NCBI RefSeq assembly: GCF_009711345.1
Contig: NZ_SMMA01000066.1
Location: 244,564-308,563 of the forward strand
Direction: 5' to 3'
DNA: 64,000 bases
Source: Pseudovibrio flavus
Lineage (GTDB): Bacteria; Pseudomonadota; Alphaproteobacteria; Rhizobiales; Stappiaceae
Position numbers and translations under genes: made by a program. Below are positions 21,830 to 31,529 of the stretch, piece after piece. The notes beneath the pieces were generated by a model. It saw only the letters and a list, made by a program, of their open reading frames with translations, did not search any database and had not been told where the DNA came from. The number at the start of each line of letters is the position of its first letter. The first letter of the stretch is position 1.

Positions 21830-22583
21830 TTTGGTTCTCCTGATCTGATAGTGGCGCTGTATTGGTTGACGCTTCAGGCTTTGCCAGAATTGCAGCAACC
21901 AGCATGCCGGCCAATGCGCCTGCGATTATGTACCAAGCCCCTTCAACCAGTATGTTGACGAGAACAGAAGTCAGACCGCTTGCCGCGATAACAAGACCGC
22001 TGCGGTATCCCGTCCAAAAGCTCATCACAAGAAAGACGAAGAGTGCGGTAAATGCGAAGTCCAAGCCGATTGTTGCTGGATCTCCCATAACCGGACCAAT
22101 GAAGGCACCAATAAAGGAGCTAATCACCCAGTTGCTGAAGAACGGCAGAGAGATGCCCATGTAGTAGCCAAAGCCCACTGGCTGGCTAAGTACCTTTTGC
22201 TCGCAAAACGCCCATGTTTCATCGGTCAGGAAGAAGTAGCCAAGCATGCGCTTTCTGCCAGTGATAAGCGGGATTTTCGGGGTGAGTGATGCACCCATCA
22301 GCACATGGCGTAGGTTCACAAGAAAGGCGGAGGAGGCAATGGTAAACCACGGCAAAGGGTTTGCCCAAAGATCAAGCGCAACGAACTGTGAGCCTCCGGC
22401 AAAAACCATGGAGCTCATGAGAAATACTTCGGCCGGTGTCAGGCCTTTTTGAGCTGCCAGTGCGCCAAACAGAAGCCCGATAGGGGCTGTTGCGAAAAGC
22501 AGCGGAAAAATAGTCGCGACGCCAAGCCCGAAACTAGGAACAGTTTGGGCAGGTGCGGCATAAGCTGAGTGAACCACAGCCAT
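21822..22583 (-). CDS. azlC: AzlC-type branched-chain amino-acid export permease
   Basis: Large subunit (253 residues) of the AzlCD/YgaZH exporter of valine and related amino acids. The protein has about six to seven membrane segments and the family stretches PIGLLFGALAAQKGLTPAE, GGSQFVALDLW and NLRHVLMGASLTP. It is the first gene of a two-gene minus-strand unit with azlD. No regulatory leader was recognised in the 135 bases upstream. Confidence 0.88.
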   Translation of the reverse strand: MAVVHSAYAAPAQTVPSFGLGVATIFPLLFATAPIGLLFGALAAQKGLTPAEVFLMSSMVFAGGSQFVALDLWANPLPWFTIASSAFLVNLRHVLMGASLTPKIPLITGRKRMLGYFFLTDETWAFCEQKVLSQPVGFGYYMGISLPFFSNWVISSFIGAFIGPVMGDPATIGLDFAFTALFVFLVMSFWTGYRSGLVIAASGLTSVLVNILVEGAWYIIAGALAGMLVAAILAKPEASTNTAPLSDQENQNG

Positions 22584-22718
22584 ATTCCTTATGTCTACGG
22601 AGTATTACTTAAAATAGGAAAGCAAGCTCTTCATATAGGTTGTAGCCATCGCCTGCACAAGTGAGGAAAGGTCAATCTATATCAGAGTTATCGAATGCAA
22701 TCGCAAATCGTGGTCGAG

Positions 22719-24359
22719 CTAGCGGTGCTCTTCCTCGTTTGCTTTGATAAGCGCGGAATTAAAATACCTTAAAGCCCTAACATGGCTTGCATACCCTGCC
22801 AAGTGATTTGGGTTCTTGGCATCAACAACGGGAAGGGTAGCCGTGCCCGTTTTGTTGAAGGTTTGCAGCGCTTCTTCCAGCGTATCATCTGTTGTCAGAT
22901 AAGGCGTTTCTTCATCAGGAAAGAACTCTCGCTCCGTCCCAGAGCGAGGCGGGTCCATAAAGTCGGAAACATGCACGATCTGGACAAGCCACTTGTGCGG
23001 ACCGTCCTGAAGCATGACGCCGCGCATTTCCAACTGCCAATGGAAGTAGGATCGGCCATGAATAGCTTGGGTGAGGCCAGTGGCGATGGAAACGGTCATA
23101 AGCAGCGCGATGGAGAGTGTATAGCCGCCTGTTAGCTCGAACACGATCATTGTGGTCGAGAACGGCGCGCCAAGTACCGCTGCTGCTACTGCGCCCATTC
23201 CCAAAATTGCATAGAGACCGTAGCTGGATGCTAACTCTGGGAACACCTGCGCAGCGATGAGGCCGAAGGAACCGCCTGCCATAGCGCCCAGATAGAGCGA
23301 GGGCGAGAACACGCCGCCGCCAAAACGCGATGCAAGCGTTATGGCTGTTGCCGCTGTCTTGGCGATGAGCAACGCCAACATAAGCGAGAGTGAGAGGTTT
23401 GCCTTAAGGGCGTTGTCGGTTGATGCGTAGCCAACTCCGAGCACCTCAGGGTAGGCAAGGGCAATTAGGCCAACTAGCAGGCCGCCAAGCATAGGGCGGA
23501 ACCACAGGGGCATCTTGATGTTTCTTGCAAACCAGTCCGTTCCGATAACACCAAACTGGAAGAGGATGGCTACAGCGGCGCAGACGAGGCCCAACAGTGC
23601 AAAGGCTGGAAACTCCCAAAGCGAAATGATCTGGTAGTCGGGAATAATGAAAGCGGCTGTGTTGCCGAAATAAAGACGGGCAATCAGTGTGCCCACGGTA
23701 GAGGCAATAGCAATTGGCACGAACGCAGTGATTGCATAGTGGCCAAGGATAACCTCATGGGCAAAGAGCACCCCAGCGATGGGCGCGTTAAAGCTTGCAG
23801 ATACTGCAGAAGCTACGCCGCAGGCAAGCAGGGTTCGCCGTGCAGCATCTGGCAAATTGAGCTTGCAGCAAAGGGCGGTGCCGATGGTTGCGCCCAGATG
23901 CACCACTGGTCCTTCACGGCCAGCACTACCGCCAGAGCCGAGAGACAAAACAGTAATAAGGGCAGAGGATATACCGGGCCAGAACGGCAGGCCGGATGTT
24001 CCGCTTGCGCGTGCTTCAATGACGTCAGCAACGCCGCCTGTACGCTGTTTCCATTGCACTGTTTGTAGCAGGATGCCGACAAGCAGGCCGCCGATGCATG
24101 GCGCTGCAAGAATAATAAACCACGGTAGCTGGGAGGCCGGTTCGTCTACGCGCTCTGACATGGTGCCGAGCCATGTCCACTGGACGAGGCCAATGCCAAT
24201 GCGGAACAGAATTGCCGATACAGCCACAAATGCGCCAATACCTATGGCGAGAACCCAAACAATCGGCTGTCGGTTGGCCAGAAAAAAACGGAGGTTGGGT
24301 TCTATCCATTTTCTTATCAGCAGTGGGAGCTGAAAGATTGTTTGCAAGATCAAAAACAT
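22719..24359 (-). CDS. ClC-family chloride channel/transporter with CBS domain
   Basis: Polytopic membrane protein of 546 residues. The ClC selectivity-filter motifs are present: GSGGSAGREGP with the gating glutamate, GGGVFSPSLYLGAMAGG and AAVLGAPFSTTMIVFELT. The soluble C-terminus (about 460-546, TLEEALQTFNKTGTATLPVVDAKN) resembles one CBS domain. ClC proteins exchange chloride for protons or conduct chloride; which mode applies cannot be told. It is divergent from the lactate dehydrogenase gene; no partner gene is evident. Confidence 0.9.
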   Translation of the reverse strand: MFLILQTIFQLPLLIRKWIEPNLRFFLANRQPIVWVLAIGIGAFVAVSAILFRIGIGLVQWTWLGTMSERVDEPASQLPWFIILAAPCIGGLLVGILLQTVQWKQRTGGVADVIEARASGTSGLPFWPGISSALITVLSLGSGGSAGREGPVVHLGATIGTALCCKLNLPDAARRTLLACGVASAVSASFNAPIAGVLFAHEVILGHYAITAFVPIAIASTVGTLIARLYFGNTAAFIIPDYQIISLWEFPAFALLGLVCAAVAILFQFGVIGTDWFARNIKMPLWFRPMLGGLLVGLIALAYPEVLGVGYASTDNALKANLSLSLMLALLIAKTAATAITLASRFGGGVFSPSLYLGAMAGGSFGLIAAQVFPELASSYGLYAILGMGAVAAAVLGAPFSTTMIVFELTGGYTLSIALLMTVSIATGLTQAIHGRSYFHWQLEMRGVMLQDGPHKWLVQIVHVSDFMDPPRSGTEREFFPDEETPYLTTDDTLEEALQTFNKTGTATLPVVDAKNPNHLAGYASHVRALRYFNSALIKANEEEHR

Positions 24360-24650
24360 GGCGACCAGTGCTAACCGAGAGCGTTTACCGTTCTCCGGTT
24401 CAAATTTGCGGCTTCAAGCTTCGTTGCTTTTTAGGGGAAGGGGCCTTTCATTTGAATAAACAAAAACAAATGAAGGGTTGAAAAGCGACATTTTTCGCCT
24501 TCTAGCAGAGTAAAATGGCCAATTTACGCGAATTCCATAGTTAACGCATGGATATACGACTTTAGGTGTTTTGCCTGATATTTCGAGCTCTGGTAGAACG
24601 AGCGCTACAACAAACTAAGGTAGACAAGCTGCGTTACCGGGAGAAAACCA

Positions 24651-26069
24651 ATGTCTGTCAACGCTCTGCAAGTTCCAGTGGACCGCAAGCCAGAAGAAAC
24701 CGCCAAAGCCGTCGAAATTTTGAAGACGCGTTTTAATGAGCGATGCCAGACATCAGCTGCGATTAGAGAGCAGCACGGACACACGACAACATGGTTGCCG
24801 AACCAGATGCCGGACGCGGTGGTGTTCGCTCATACCACTGAGGAAGTGAGCGAAGCGGTAAAAGTATGTGCTGATCTTGGTGTGCCGATTATTGCTTTTG
24901 GTGCCGGTTCTTCGCTTGAAGGCCACGTTAACGCGCCGGGCGGCGGCGTTTGTATTGACCTGTCACAGATGAACGAGATCCTTTCTGTAAACCCTGAGGA
25001 TCTGGACTGTGTTGTTCAAGCTGGCGTTACGCGCAACCAGATCAATGAATACATTCGTGACACTGGCTTGTTTTTCCCGATTGATCCGGGCGCAGATGCG
25101 AGCCTTGGAGGCATGGCGGCAACGCGTGCCTCCGGCACCAATGCTGTGCGCTACGGCACTATGAAAGATGTCGTTCTGGGTCTTACAGTAGTGATGGCCG
25201 ACGGCTCTATCGTGAAAACCGGTGGCCGCGCAAAGAAGTCATCTGCAGGTTATGACCTTACTCGGTTGATGATTGGCTCTGAGGGAACTTTGGGCATCAT
25301 TACGGAGCTAACCATCCGCCTGTTCGGTTTGCCTGAGGCTATTTCCGCTGCAACGGCTGCCTTCCCTGATGTGGAGAGCGCCTGTAACGCCGTTATTCTC
25401 ACCATTCAGAGCGGCCTGCCGATTGCGCGCATTGAAATGATGGATGAACTGCAGGTTTCTGCCGTAAACGCCTACTCCAAACTATCACTGAAAGAAGCGC
25501 CGACCCTGATTGTGGAGTTCCACGGTTCGGAGAACGGTGTGAAGGAACAGGTAGAACTGTTTGGCGAAATCGCAGGCGAATTCGGGGCTGAGGACTTCCA
25601 GTGGGCTGTTCGTCCTGAAGAGCGCACCAAGCTATGGGAAGCGCGCCACAACGCATATTGGGCCGGTCGCGGTCTTCGTCCGGGCTGGGATGGCCTTTCA
25701 ACGGATGTTTGTGTGCCTATCTCCATGCTTGCCGAGTGCGTTGTTGACACGCAAAAGGACATTGCAGAAAACGGTCTTGTTGCTCCGATTGTCGGTCACG
25801 TTGGTGATGGTAACTTCCACGTTCTGGCGCTTTGCGATTCATCGGATGCTGCGCAGCGTGAGGCGACCGAGGCATTTGTTTCCCGCCTTAACAAACGCGC
25901 TATTGCTATGGGCGGTACTTGTACCGGAGAGCACGGCGTAGGGCAGGGCAAGATGCGTTACATGCGTTTGGAGCATGGGAACGGTGTGGATGTTATGGCT
26001 GCTATCAAGCGCAGTCTTGACCCCCAAAATATAATGAATCCTGGCAAAGTGGTTGCGATCGAGGGCTAG
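24651..26069 (+). CDS. dld: FAD-linked D-lactate dehydrogenase (cytochrome) family
   Basis: FAD-binding oxidoreductase of 472 residues, probably oxidising D-lactate or a similar 2-hydroxy acid and passing electrons to cytochrome c. The PP-loop FAD site is seen in FGAGSSLEGHVNAPGGG and PGADASLGGMAATRASGTNAVRYGT. The FAD-oxidase C-terminal domain has VGHVGDGNFHVL with the catalytic histidines and GTCTGEHGVGQGK. The ATG follows GGGAG at proper distance. Related glycolate oxidase GlcD proteins are the main alternative, but no glcE/glcF partners are adjacent. Confidence 0.85.
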   Translation: MSVNALQVPVDRKPEETAKAVEILKTRFNERCQTSAAIREQHGHTTTWLPNQMPDAVVFAHTTEEVSEAVKVCADLGVPIIAFGAGSSLEGHVNAPGGGVCIDLSQMNEILSVNPEDLDCVVQAGVTRNQINEYIRDTGLFFPIDPGADASLGGMAATRASGTNAVRYGTMKDVVLGLTVVMADGSIVKTGGRAKKSSAGYDLTRLMIGSEGTLGIITELTIRLFGLPEAISAATAAFPDVESACNAVILTIQSGLPIARIEMMDELQVSAVNAYSKLSLKEAPTLIVEFHGSENGVKEQVELFGEIAGEFGAEDFQWAVRPEERTKLWEARHNAYWAGRGLRPGWDGLSTDVCVPISMLAECVVDTQKDIAENGLVAPIVGHVGDGNFHVLALCDSSDAAQREATEAFVSRLNKRAIAMGGTCTGEHGVGQGKMRYMRLEHGNGVDVMAAIKRSLDPQNIMNPGKVVAIEG

Positions 26070-26236
26070 TGCACTGCATTTGTGCAATTAATCCATTGTG
26101 GTTCCTCTTGAATCATTGCCAACACCCCGTTGAAGGCGTCACCATACTGCGGTAATCCATTCGTATAGCTTAGGAATGAGACCGTTGTTGTGTGGCGCGC
26201 ATGGGGTGGGCACCAAGCGGTTTGGAGGAATACTCG

Positions 26237-29200
26237 TTGAACTCGGTCTACATTACCATTGGTTCGACATTGATCGTGGCTTTGGTCGCGGCTCTTCTTG
26301 CGCCTATGTTTATCGACTGGTCTGCCTATCGGTCGGTCTACGAGCGCTATGCTGAAGAAGTCATCGGCCATCAGGTCACTATTCTTGGAAGTGCCGAAAT
26401 ATCTTTGCTGCCGATGCCTGCTGTTACTTTTACAGATGTGCAGATCGGGCAGGGCGAAGACCCGCTGTTGCAAATCTCCCGTTTTTCAGGACGCATAGAA
26501 ATACCCGCATTGCTGCGCGGTGAGGTGCGCGTGATGGATATGGTGCTTGATCGCCCAGTGCTGAATATGGCGCTGGATGAAGAAGGTCGCGCCGATATCT
26601 TTCAGGCTCCGCCGCAAGACTCCATGATCGCGTCTATGGACCCGGCATCCTTCATTTTCGAGAACGTGGAAGTTACCGAAGGCGCGTTTTCGATTGTCGA
26701 TGCGCGAAGCGGCAAAACCTATAGCGGTGACAATGCCTCTATGGTGCTTTCAGCCCGCTCGCTGGATGGTCCGTTTAAAGCGGAAGGCTCCATTAATATC
26801 GAGCAGGTGCCTTACTTCTTCACCATTGGTACCGGCAGGCTGGAAGCGGATGACACGCTGCGCGTGAAAGCGCAGATCGTGCCGACGACACCACGTATGC
26901 AGTTTGCGCTGGATGGTCAGTTCAGCAAAGGCGGTGGTCACCCCAACTATAACGGTGCTGTCACAGTTCGTTCCGTTAATGAAGAAGATGACGGCAGCGT
27001 TCATTGGTCCGTTGGGGGCGCGTTTGATCTGAACGTGAACGCTCTTAAGGTCAGTGAAGCAGAGCTTTTGCTTGGTCCTGAAGACCGTCCAATCTCGGCG
27101 CAGGGTGATCTGGATGTTGTGTTTGGCAAGGTGCCAGAATTCAAGCTGGGCGCTGCGTTCAAACAGGTTGACCTTGATCGCATTTGGGGCGGCGGCCCTA
27201 ACAAGCCGTTTAAGCTGGAAGAGCTTGGCGGTAAGCTGGCTAGCTATTCCGGTGATGTGCCTGCTATCTCGTGGCCGGGAACGATCGCTATCGATATTCC
27301 GAGCATCGTGATCGGCGGCAGTGTTATCTCCAACGTTGATCTGGACCTTGAAACGCAGCCAAACGGATGGGACATTACCAACCTCTCCGGTTTGCTCCCG
27401 GGCCGCAGCGCCTTTGTTACTTCGGGTCGTTTGGATACCGGCACAAGCGGCGGTTACGATGGCGACGTGCAGATGCAGTCTATTCAGCCAACCAAGTTGG
27501 CAGCGTGGCTGCAAAACGGCAAATATGATGGTCCGGCGCACCTTCCATCAATCAAGCTCGATGCCCATACGGTTCTCACTAGTCGCAATACAGAGCTCGA
27601 CCTTAAGGTTCTAGAGGTTGAGGGCGCACGTACAGTTGGCCGGTTGAGCTATCAGTCCGTTGCCGACCTTCCGCCAATGCTCGCTGTTGATCTGGAATCC
27701 GATCGTTTGGATCTTGATCTTCTGGAGCAGTTTAGCGGCGCGTTCTCTGGCTTGAAACCGGCGACTAAAGCGCAAGACATCTCCTTGCAGCTTCGGGCAG
27801 ATGAACTGGTAACTGCGGGTGTTACTGCCAAATCTGTTCTGCTTAAAACAGACCTGCGCGACGATACGCTTGTCATCGAGCGCCTGCGGATCAAGGATTT
27901 TGCAGGGGCGCGTGTCGCTGCCAAGGGCCGCATTGATGATCTTTACACCGTTCCATCAGGTCAAATGGAAGGGGAACTGGATGCGACCTCCATGCAAGGC
28001 GCTGTTGCTGTTTTAAAAAATTACGCGCCGGACAACAGCATGGTACAGTGGTTTGCCTCCGCTGCTGATGCGCTTGCGCCTGCCCGTTTGTCTGGCACGC
28101 TTGCTGCAACGGCAGAGGGTGAGCGCACGCAGATGGCGCTGGATCTCAATGGCAGTGTTGATCAAAACCAGCTCGATATCGCGGTTAGCTTTGCAGGGCG
28201 CGTTGATGACTGGGAACAGGGCGATGTGACCCTTGAGGTTTCCTTGGGTGGTAACGATGGGCAAAGCCTTCTAAAGCAGGTCGGCCTTGATGTTCTGCCT
28301 GTTGGATCGCTTTCTGGCGGCGATGTGTTTGTGTCCGTTCAGGGTATCCCGCGCACCAAGATGGACTATGTGTTCAAAGGCGAAGTGGGCGAAAGCTCGC
28401 TGGAGATGCTCGGTTCGTTCAATCACCCTAAGACCGGTGATGCAGTAGACTGGAGCCTTGAGGGCGCCTTTGACAGTGTTGATCTATCGTCTTTGGCGCT
28501 TTCTTTCGGTCGTTCGCTTCCTGTCTTTTCGGGAGATTTGAGCGCGGGGCTTTCCTTCATCGGTAAGGGGCAGGGCGATAGTTTCTCCCTTGAAGAGATT
28601 TCCGGTCAGCTGGCAGGAATGACCCTTCAGGGCAAACTGCAAGAAGCCTCCATCAAGAACGGTGTTGTTAGCGGTAAAGGTGATTTGCAGCTTTCGTCTC
28701 TGGACATGCGCGCGCTGACCGAGCTTCTCTTGGGGCCGGATCTTTGGGCTGGTACGCTAGATAGCTCCGATAGCGTTTGGCCGTCTACGCCGCTTGGTCC
28801 TTCGCTGCTCGATAGTGTTGATCTAACACTGGCGCTTAAGGCGGATCAGCTGTTCTTCTCCGACGATACGCGCGTTGATGCAGCAACCGGGGCCCTTCGC
28901 CTTCGTGGTGACGAGGTATCCTTTGCAAATGGTGAGGGGCGCTACGCTGGCGGAAACGTTGGCGGCGCGTTCGAACTCACCCGTGCCAATGGACAGGCAA
29001 GCCTTTCGGGCCGTGTTCGTCTTGACGGGGTCGATCTGGAAGACGTGATCTGGCAGGCCGATGGCCGCCCTGTGGCAACAGGCCAGTTGCAGGTGATCTC
29101 CGAGTTTGAAGGCATTGGCCGCACTGTTGCAGGACTTGTCTCCGGTCTTTCCGGCGGCGGTACCTTCACCGTGAGTGATGGCACCATTCGTGGTTTGAAC

Positions 29201-30289
29201 CCTGCTGCCTTTGGCTTGGTGATCGCGGCAGCTGATGCCGGTCTTGAGCTTGATGAAGTGATTATCCGCAATGCTCTGCTGGACCACCTCGAAGTGGGTG
29301 AAATTCCGTTCCAGAGTGTTGAAGGCAACCTCGGTATTGCTTCCGGCAAACTGCGGGCGCGCAACGTGAGCGTTGATACGCAGGACGCAACGATCTTCGG
29401 CTCCGCTTCGGTTGATCTGGAGAATTGGAGCGTTGAGGGAGACATGTCCATTAAGGTGGGCGATGTTGATGGCCTTGGTAGTGGCGCTGAGCCGCAAGCT
29501 GCCCTGATCTTCTCAGGAGCACTAGAGCAGCCAGAACGCTCTGTCGATGTTGGTCCTTTGCTTTCCTACCTGAACCTTCGGGCGATTGAACAAAATGTTC
29601 AGCGGATCGAAGAGGAGCAGGCGCGTATTGCCGAGCAGGAACAGCGCTTGCAGGAAATCAAACGCCAGCAGGAAGAGGCAGCAAAACGCAAAGCGGAAGA
29701 AGAAGCCCAGAGGATAGCAGCTCAAAAAGCCGCTGAAGAAGCCGAGCGCCAAAAGGCAGCTGCAGCAGCTGAGGAACAGCGTCTTCGTAAGGTTGAGGCA
29801 GAGCGCCGTAAACAGGAGCAGGCAGTAGCTGCACAGCAAGCCGCTCAGCGTGCTGCCGAAGAGGCTGCTAGAGCCGCCGCTGCCAAAGCCAAGGCAGAAG
29901 CTGCCGCATCTTCCAGACAGCTTAATCCTGCCCTTCTCGACAAAATCCAATCTGTTCTTGAAGAAGAGCCGGACGCACCCGCTACGCCGCCGCCTGCAAA
30001 AGTACAGCCGCAGAGCCAAAGTGGCGGTGATTTACCAGCGCTTGAGACGCCGATCTATATCGGCCCTCACAGCGAAAATACGGTGCCGGAAGATGCCGTA
30101 AAGTACCTGCCGCCGGTAGAGCACTCTGGCCAGCCTAAAATTCTGGTAGCGCCGGGTGATGACAATGTGGGACCAACAGGAAGTATAGGACCGTTGTTTG
30201 ACGACGTCGGCCCTATGCCAACGCCGAAACAACAAAAGCCGCCTCGTATGCTGGAGCTGAACGGCGGTCGTCTCTTGGTGATTAACTGA
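26237..30289 (+). CDS. AsmA family protein with TolA-like charged C-terminal tail
   Basis: A 1350-residue envelope protein of the AsmA/YhdP-type bridge family, thought to move phospholipids between membranes. A single N-terminal membrane anchor (ITIGSTLIVALVAALLAP) is followed by the AsmA start WSAYRSVYERYAEEVIGHQV and a very long periplasmic beta-rich region; the AsmA C-terminal domain covers about 950-1120. The end carries an unusual coiled coil of over 100 residues rich in Glu, Ala, Gln and Lys, then a Pro-rich tail. The TTG start at 26237 fits GGAGG at 26224-26228; the earlier in-frame GTG at 26192 has no ribosome site. Confidence 0.85.
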   Translation: MNSVYITIGSTLIVALVAALLAPMFIDWSAYRSVYERYAEEVIGHQVTILGSAEISLLPMPAVTFTDVQIGQGEDPLLQISRFSGRIEIPALLRGEVRVMDMVLDRPVLNMALDEEGRADIFQAPPQDSMIASMDPASFIFENVEVTEGAFSIVDARSGKTYSGDNASMVLSARSLDGPFKAEGSINIEQVPYFFTIGTGRLEADDTLRVKAQIVPTTPRMQFALDGQFSKGGGHPNYNGAVTVRSVNEEDDGSVHWSVGGAFDLNVNALKVSEAELLLGPEDRPISAQGDLDVVFGKVPEFKLGAAFKQVDLDRIWGGGPNKPFKLEELGGKLASYSGDVPAISWPGTIAIDIPSIVIGGSVISNVDLDLETQPNGWDITNLSGLLPGRSAFVTSGRLDTGTSGGYDGDVQMQSIQPTKLAAWLQNGKYDGPAHLPSIKLDAHTVLTSRNTELDLKVLEVEGARTVGRLSYQSVADLPPMLAVDLESDRLDLDLLEQFSGAFSGLKPATKAQDISLQLRADELVTAGVTAKSVLLKTDLRDDTLVIERLRIKDFAGARVAAKGRIDDLYTVPSGQMEGELDATSMQGAVAVLKNYAPDNSMVQWFASAADALAPARLSGTLAATAEGERTQMALDLNGSVDQNQLDIAVSFAGRVDDWEQGDVTLEVSLGGNDGQSLLKQVGLDVLPVGSLSGGDVFVSVQGIPRTKMDYVFKGEVGESSLEMLGSFNHPKTGDAVDWSLEGAFDSVDLSSLALSFGRSLPVFSGDLSAGLSFIGKGQGDSFSLEEISGQLAGMTLQGKLQEASIKNGVVSGKGDLQLSSLDMRALTELLLGPDLWAGTLDSSDSVWPSTPLGPSLLDSVDLTLALKADQLFFSDDTRVDAATGALRLRGDEVSFANGEGRYAGGNVGGAFELTRANGQASLSGRVRLDGVDLEDVIWQADGRPVATGQLQVISEFEGIGRTVAGLVSGLSGGGTFTVSDGTIRGLNPAAFGLVIAAADAGLELDEVIIRNALLDHLEVGEIPFQSVEGNLGIASGKLRARNVSVDTQDATIFGSASVDLENWSVEGDMSIKVGDVDGLGSGAEPQAALIFSGALEQPERSVDVGPLLSYLNLRAIEQNVQRIEEEQARIAEQEQRLQEIKRQQEEAAKRKAEEEAQRIAAQKAAEEAERQKAAAAAEEQRLRKVEAERRKQEQAVAAQQAAQRAAEEAARAAAAKAKAEAAASSRQLNPALLDKIQSVLEEEPDAPATPPPAKVQPQSQSGGDLPALETPIYIGPHSENTVPEDAVKYLPPVEHSGQPKILVAPGDDNVGPTGSIGPLFDDVGPMPTPKQQKPPRMLELNGGRLLVIN

Positions 30290-30291
30290 AG

Positions 30292-30555
30292 TTAGACGGT
30301 AGGCTGGTCATCAGCTGCGAGCGGTTCGCCGTACTCTGACTTGCCCATTTCCCTATAAAAACGCAGGACTGCAATACGGATACAGCTTGATAGGCCGGTG
30401 TCCGGGTCGCGCTCGTCATCGATCTTGGCGATCATTGCAGCCATTGTCTGGCCCTTTACATCAGCCAGTTCTTCAAGCCCCTGCCAGAAATCTGCTTCCA
30501 GCGCGACACTGGTTCTATGGCCATGCAGGGTAATGGAGCGCTTTTGCAGGCTCAT
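30292..30555 (-). CDS. Ribbon-helix-helix domain protein
   Basis: An 87-residue protein of the alphaproteobacterial RHH (PF13467-like) family. The start KRSITLHGHRTSVALEADFWQGL provides the beta-strand and first helix, and GQTMAAMIAKIDDER followed by LSSCIRIAVLRFYRE gives the rest of the fold. Such small proteins usually bind DNA as dimers. Its start overlaps the DUF4169 stop (ATGA), and the pair is conserved with sspB, so it may belong to a housekeeping unit rather than a toxin-antitoxin pair. Confidence 0.82.
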   Translation of the reverse strand: MSLQKRSITLHGHRTSVALEADFWQGLEELADVKGQTMAAMIAKIDDERDPDTGLSSCIRIAVLRFYREMGKSEYGEPLAADDQPTV

Positions 30556-30788
30556 TGGCTGTCTTCGTCTTTATCTGTGGTGGAAGAGACTGGATCTATG
30601 GTCGAGGAGACAGAACGGAGAAAGTGCCCTTCATGGTCCTTGGCGCTTTTGCTGCGCTCAAAGGATGTGATGTTTTTCTCTGCTTTCGTGCGCCCATGTA
30701 CACGGCGGTTTTCTTCTGCCTGTCTTTCCTTGTCCTGACGGGCCTTGTTCTTACGAGCCTGACGTAGATTGACGATATCAGCAGACAT
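30552..30788 (-). CDS. DUF4169 family protein
   Basis: A 78-residue, highly charged protein whose N-terminus (MSADIVNLRQARKNKARQDK) and following RRVHGRTKAEK match the DUF4169 signature found almost only in alphaproteobacteria. Function unknown; the Arg/Lys-rich helix suggests nucleic-acid contact, which is inference. The start at 30788 follows AAGG. It lies between sspB and the RHH gene on the same strand, separated from sspB by an intrinsic terminator. Confidence 0.8.
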   Translation of the reverse strand: MSADIVNLRQARKNKARQDKERQAEENRRVHGRTKAEKNITSFERSKSAKDHEGHFLRSVSSTIDPVSSTTDKDEDSQ

Positions 30789-30810
30789 GGACCTTGCTAC
30801 TCCGGATAAA

Positions 30811-30836
30811 AAAAGGGCCCCGTGCGGGGCTCTTTT
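30811..30836 (-). terminator. Intrinsic terminator of sspB
   Basis: On the minus strand, GAGCCCCG, two-base loop, CGGGGCCC followed by seven T. It lies only about 5 bases after the sspB stop and may reduce transcription into DUF4169. Confidence 0.85.
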
Positions 30837-30840
30837 CATC

Positions 30841-31407
30841 TTAGCTTTTCTTTCTGAAAGCGTCTAGCGAGACGACCTGCGCGCCATTGTCAGATGATTT
30901 GTCATCCTCTTTGTCAGCTTCAGCGTCGTTGTTCTCTTGAGGCTTCTTGTCTGCTTTGTCTTCTACTGCTTCAAGCTGCTCGTGAAGCTCTTCAACAACT
31001 TCAAGATCACGCTCGGTCACAGCAAACTCTTCCGGAAGCTCCTCAGCTGTCTTGCCCGGTTCAAATTCAAGCGCGAACTGAACGGATGGGTCAAAGAAGC
31101 CTTTGATCGCGGAGAATGGAATATAAAGCTTTTCCGGCACGCCGCCGAAGGAAAGGCCAACCTCGAATGCATGCTCGCTCACTTGCAGGTCCCAGAACTG
31201 GTGCTGCATGACGATTGTCATTTCTTTCGGGTAGCGCTCTTTCAAGCGGTTGGAGATCTTTACGCCCGGCGCAGTGGTCTCAAAAGCAATATAGAAGTGA
31301 TGCTCTCCTGGCAGGCCTGCACGGAGAACTTCGTTCAAAATTTTCCGTACGGCGCCACGAAGTGCGTCCTGAATGATGATGTCGTAGCGGATCAGATCCT
31401 CTGCCAT
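30841..31407 (-). CDS. sspB: ClpXP adaptor SspB (alpha type)
   Basis: Adaptor that tethers ssrA-tagged proteins to the ClpXP protease. The core (about residues 1-130) has MAEDLIRYDIIIQDALRGAV, HHFYIAFET and the SspB-fold strand FGGVPEKLYIPFSAI. A long acidic, disordered linker follows and the protein ends QVVSLDAFRKKS, the ClpX-binding tail typical of alphaproteobacterial SspB. It lies directly beside the tmRNA gene that makes its substrate tag. ATG 31407 is preferred over an upstream in-frame GTG at 31416. Confidence 0.93.
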   Translation of the reverse strand: MAEDLIRYDIIIQDALRGAVRKILNEVLRAGLPGEHHFYIAFETTAPGVKISNRLKERYPKEMTIVMQHQFWDLQVSEHAFEVGLSFGGVPEKLYIPFSAIKGFFDPSVQFALEFEPGKTAEELPEEFAVTERDLEVVEELHEQLEAVEDKADKKPQENNDAEADKEDDKSSDNGAQVVSLDAFRKKS

Positions 31408-31529
31408 TTGTGGCACCGCTCACCCTTATTTGCGTTTCAGATCAGCCTAACTATAGCGTAAAGGCAAAGAAAAGGCCTGCGGTTTTTCAATTTCCCGCTC
31501 ATTAGCGGTAACTTCGTCCCACAGGCTCA

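Noticed and set aside
30292..30788. RHH plus small basic protein as a toxin-antitoxin pair
   Set aside because: The partner matches DUF4169 and the pair is linked to sspB as in many alphaproteobacteria, which points to a housekeeping unit.
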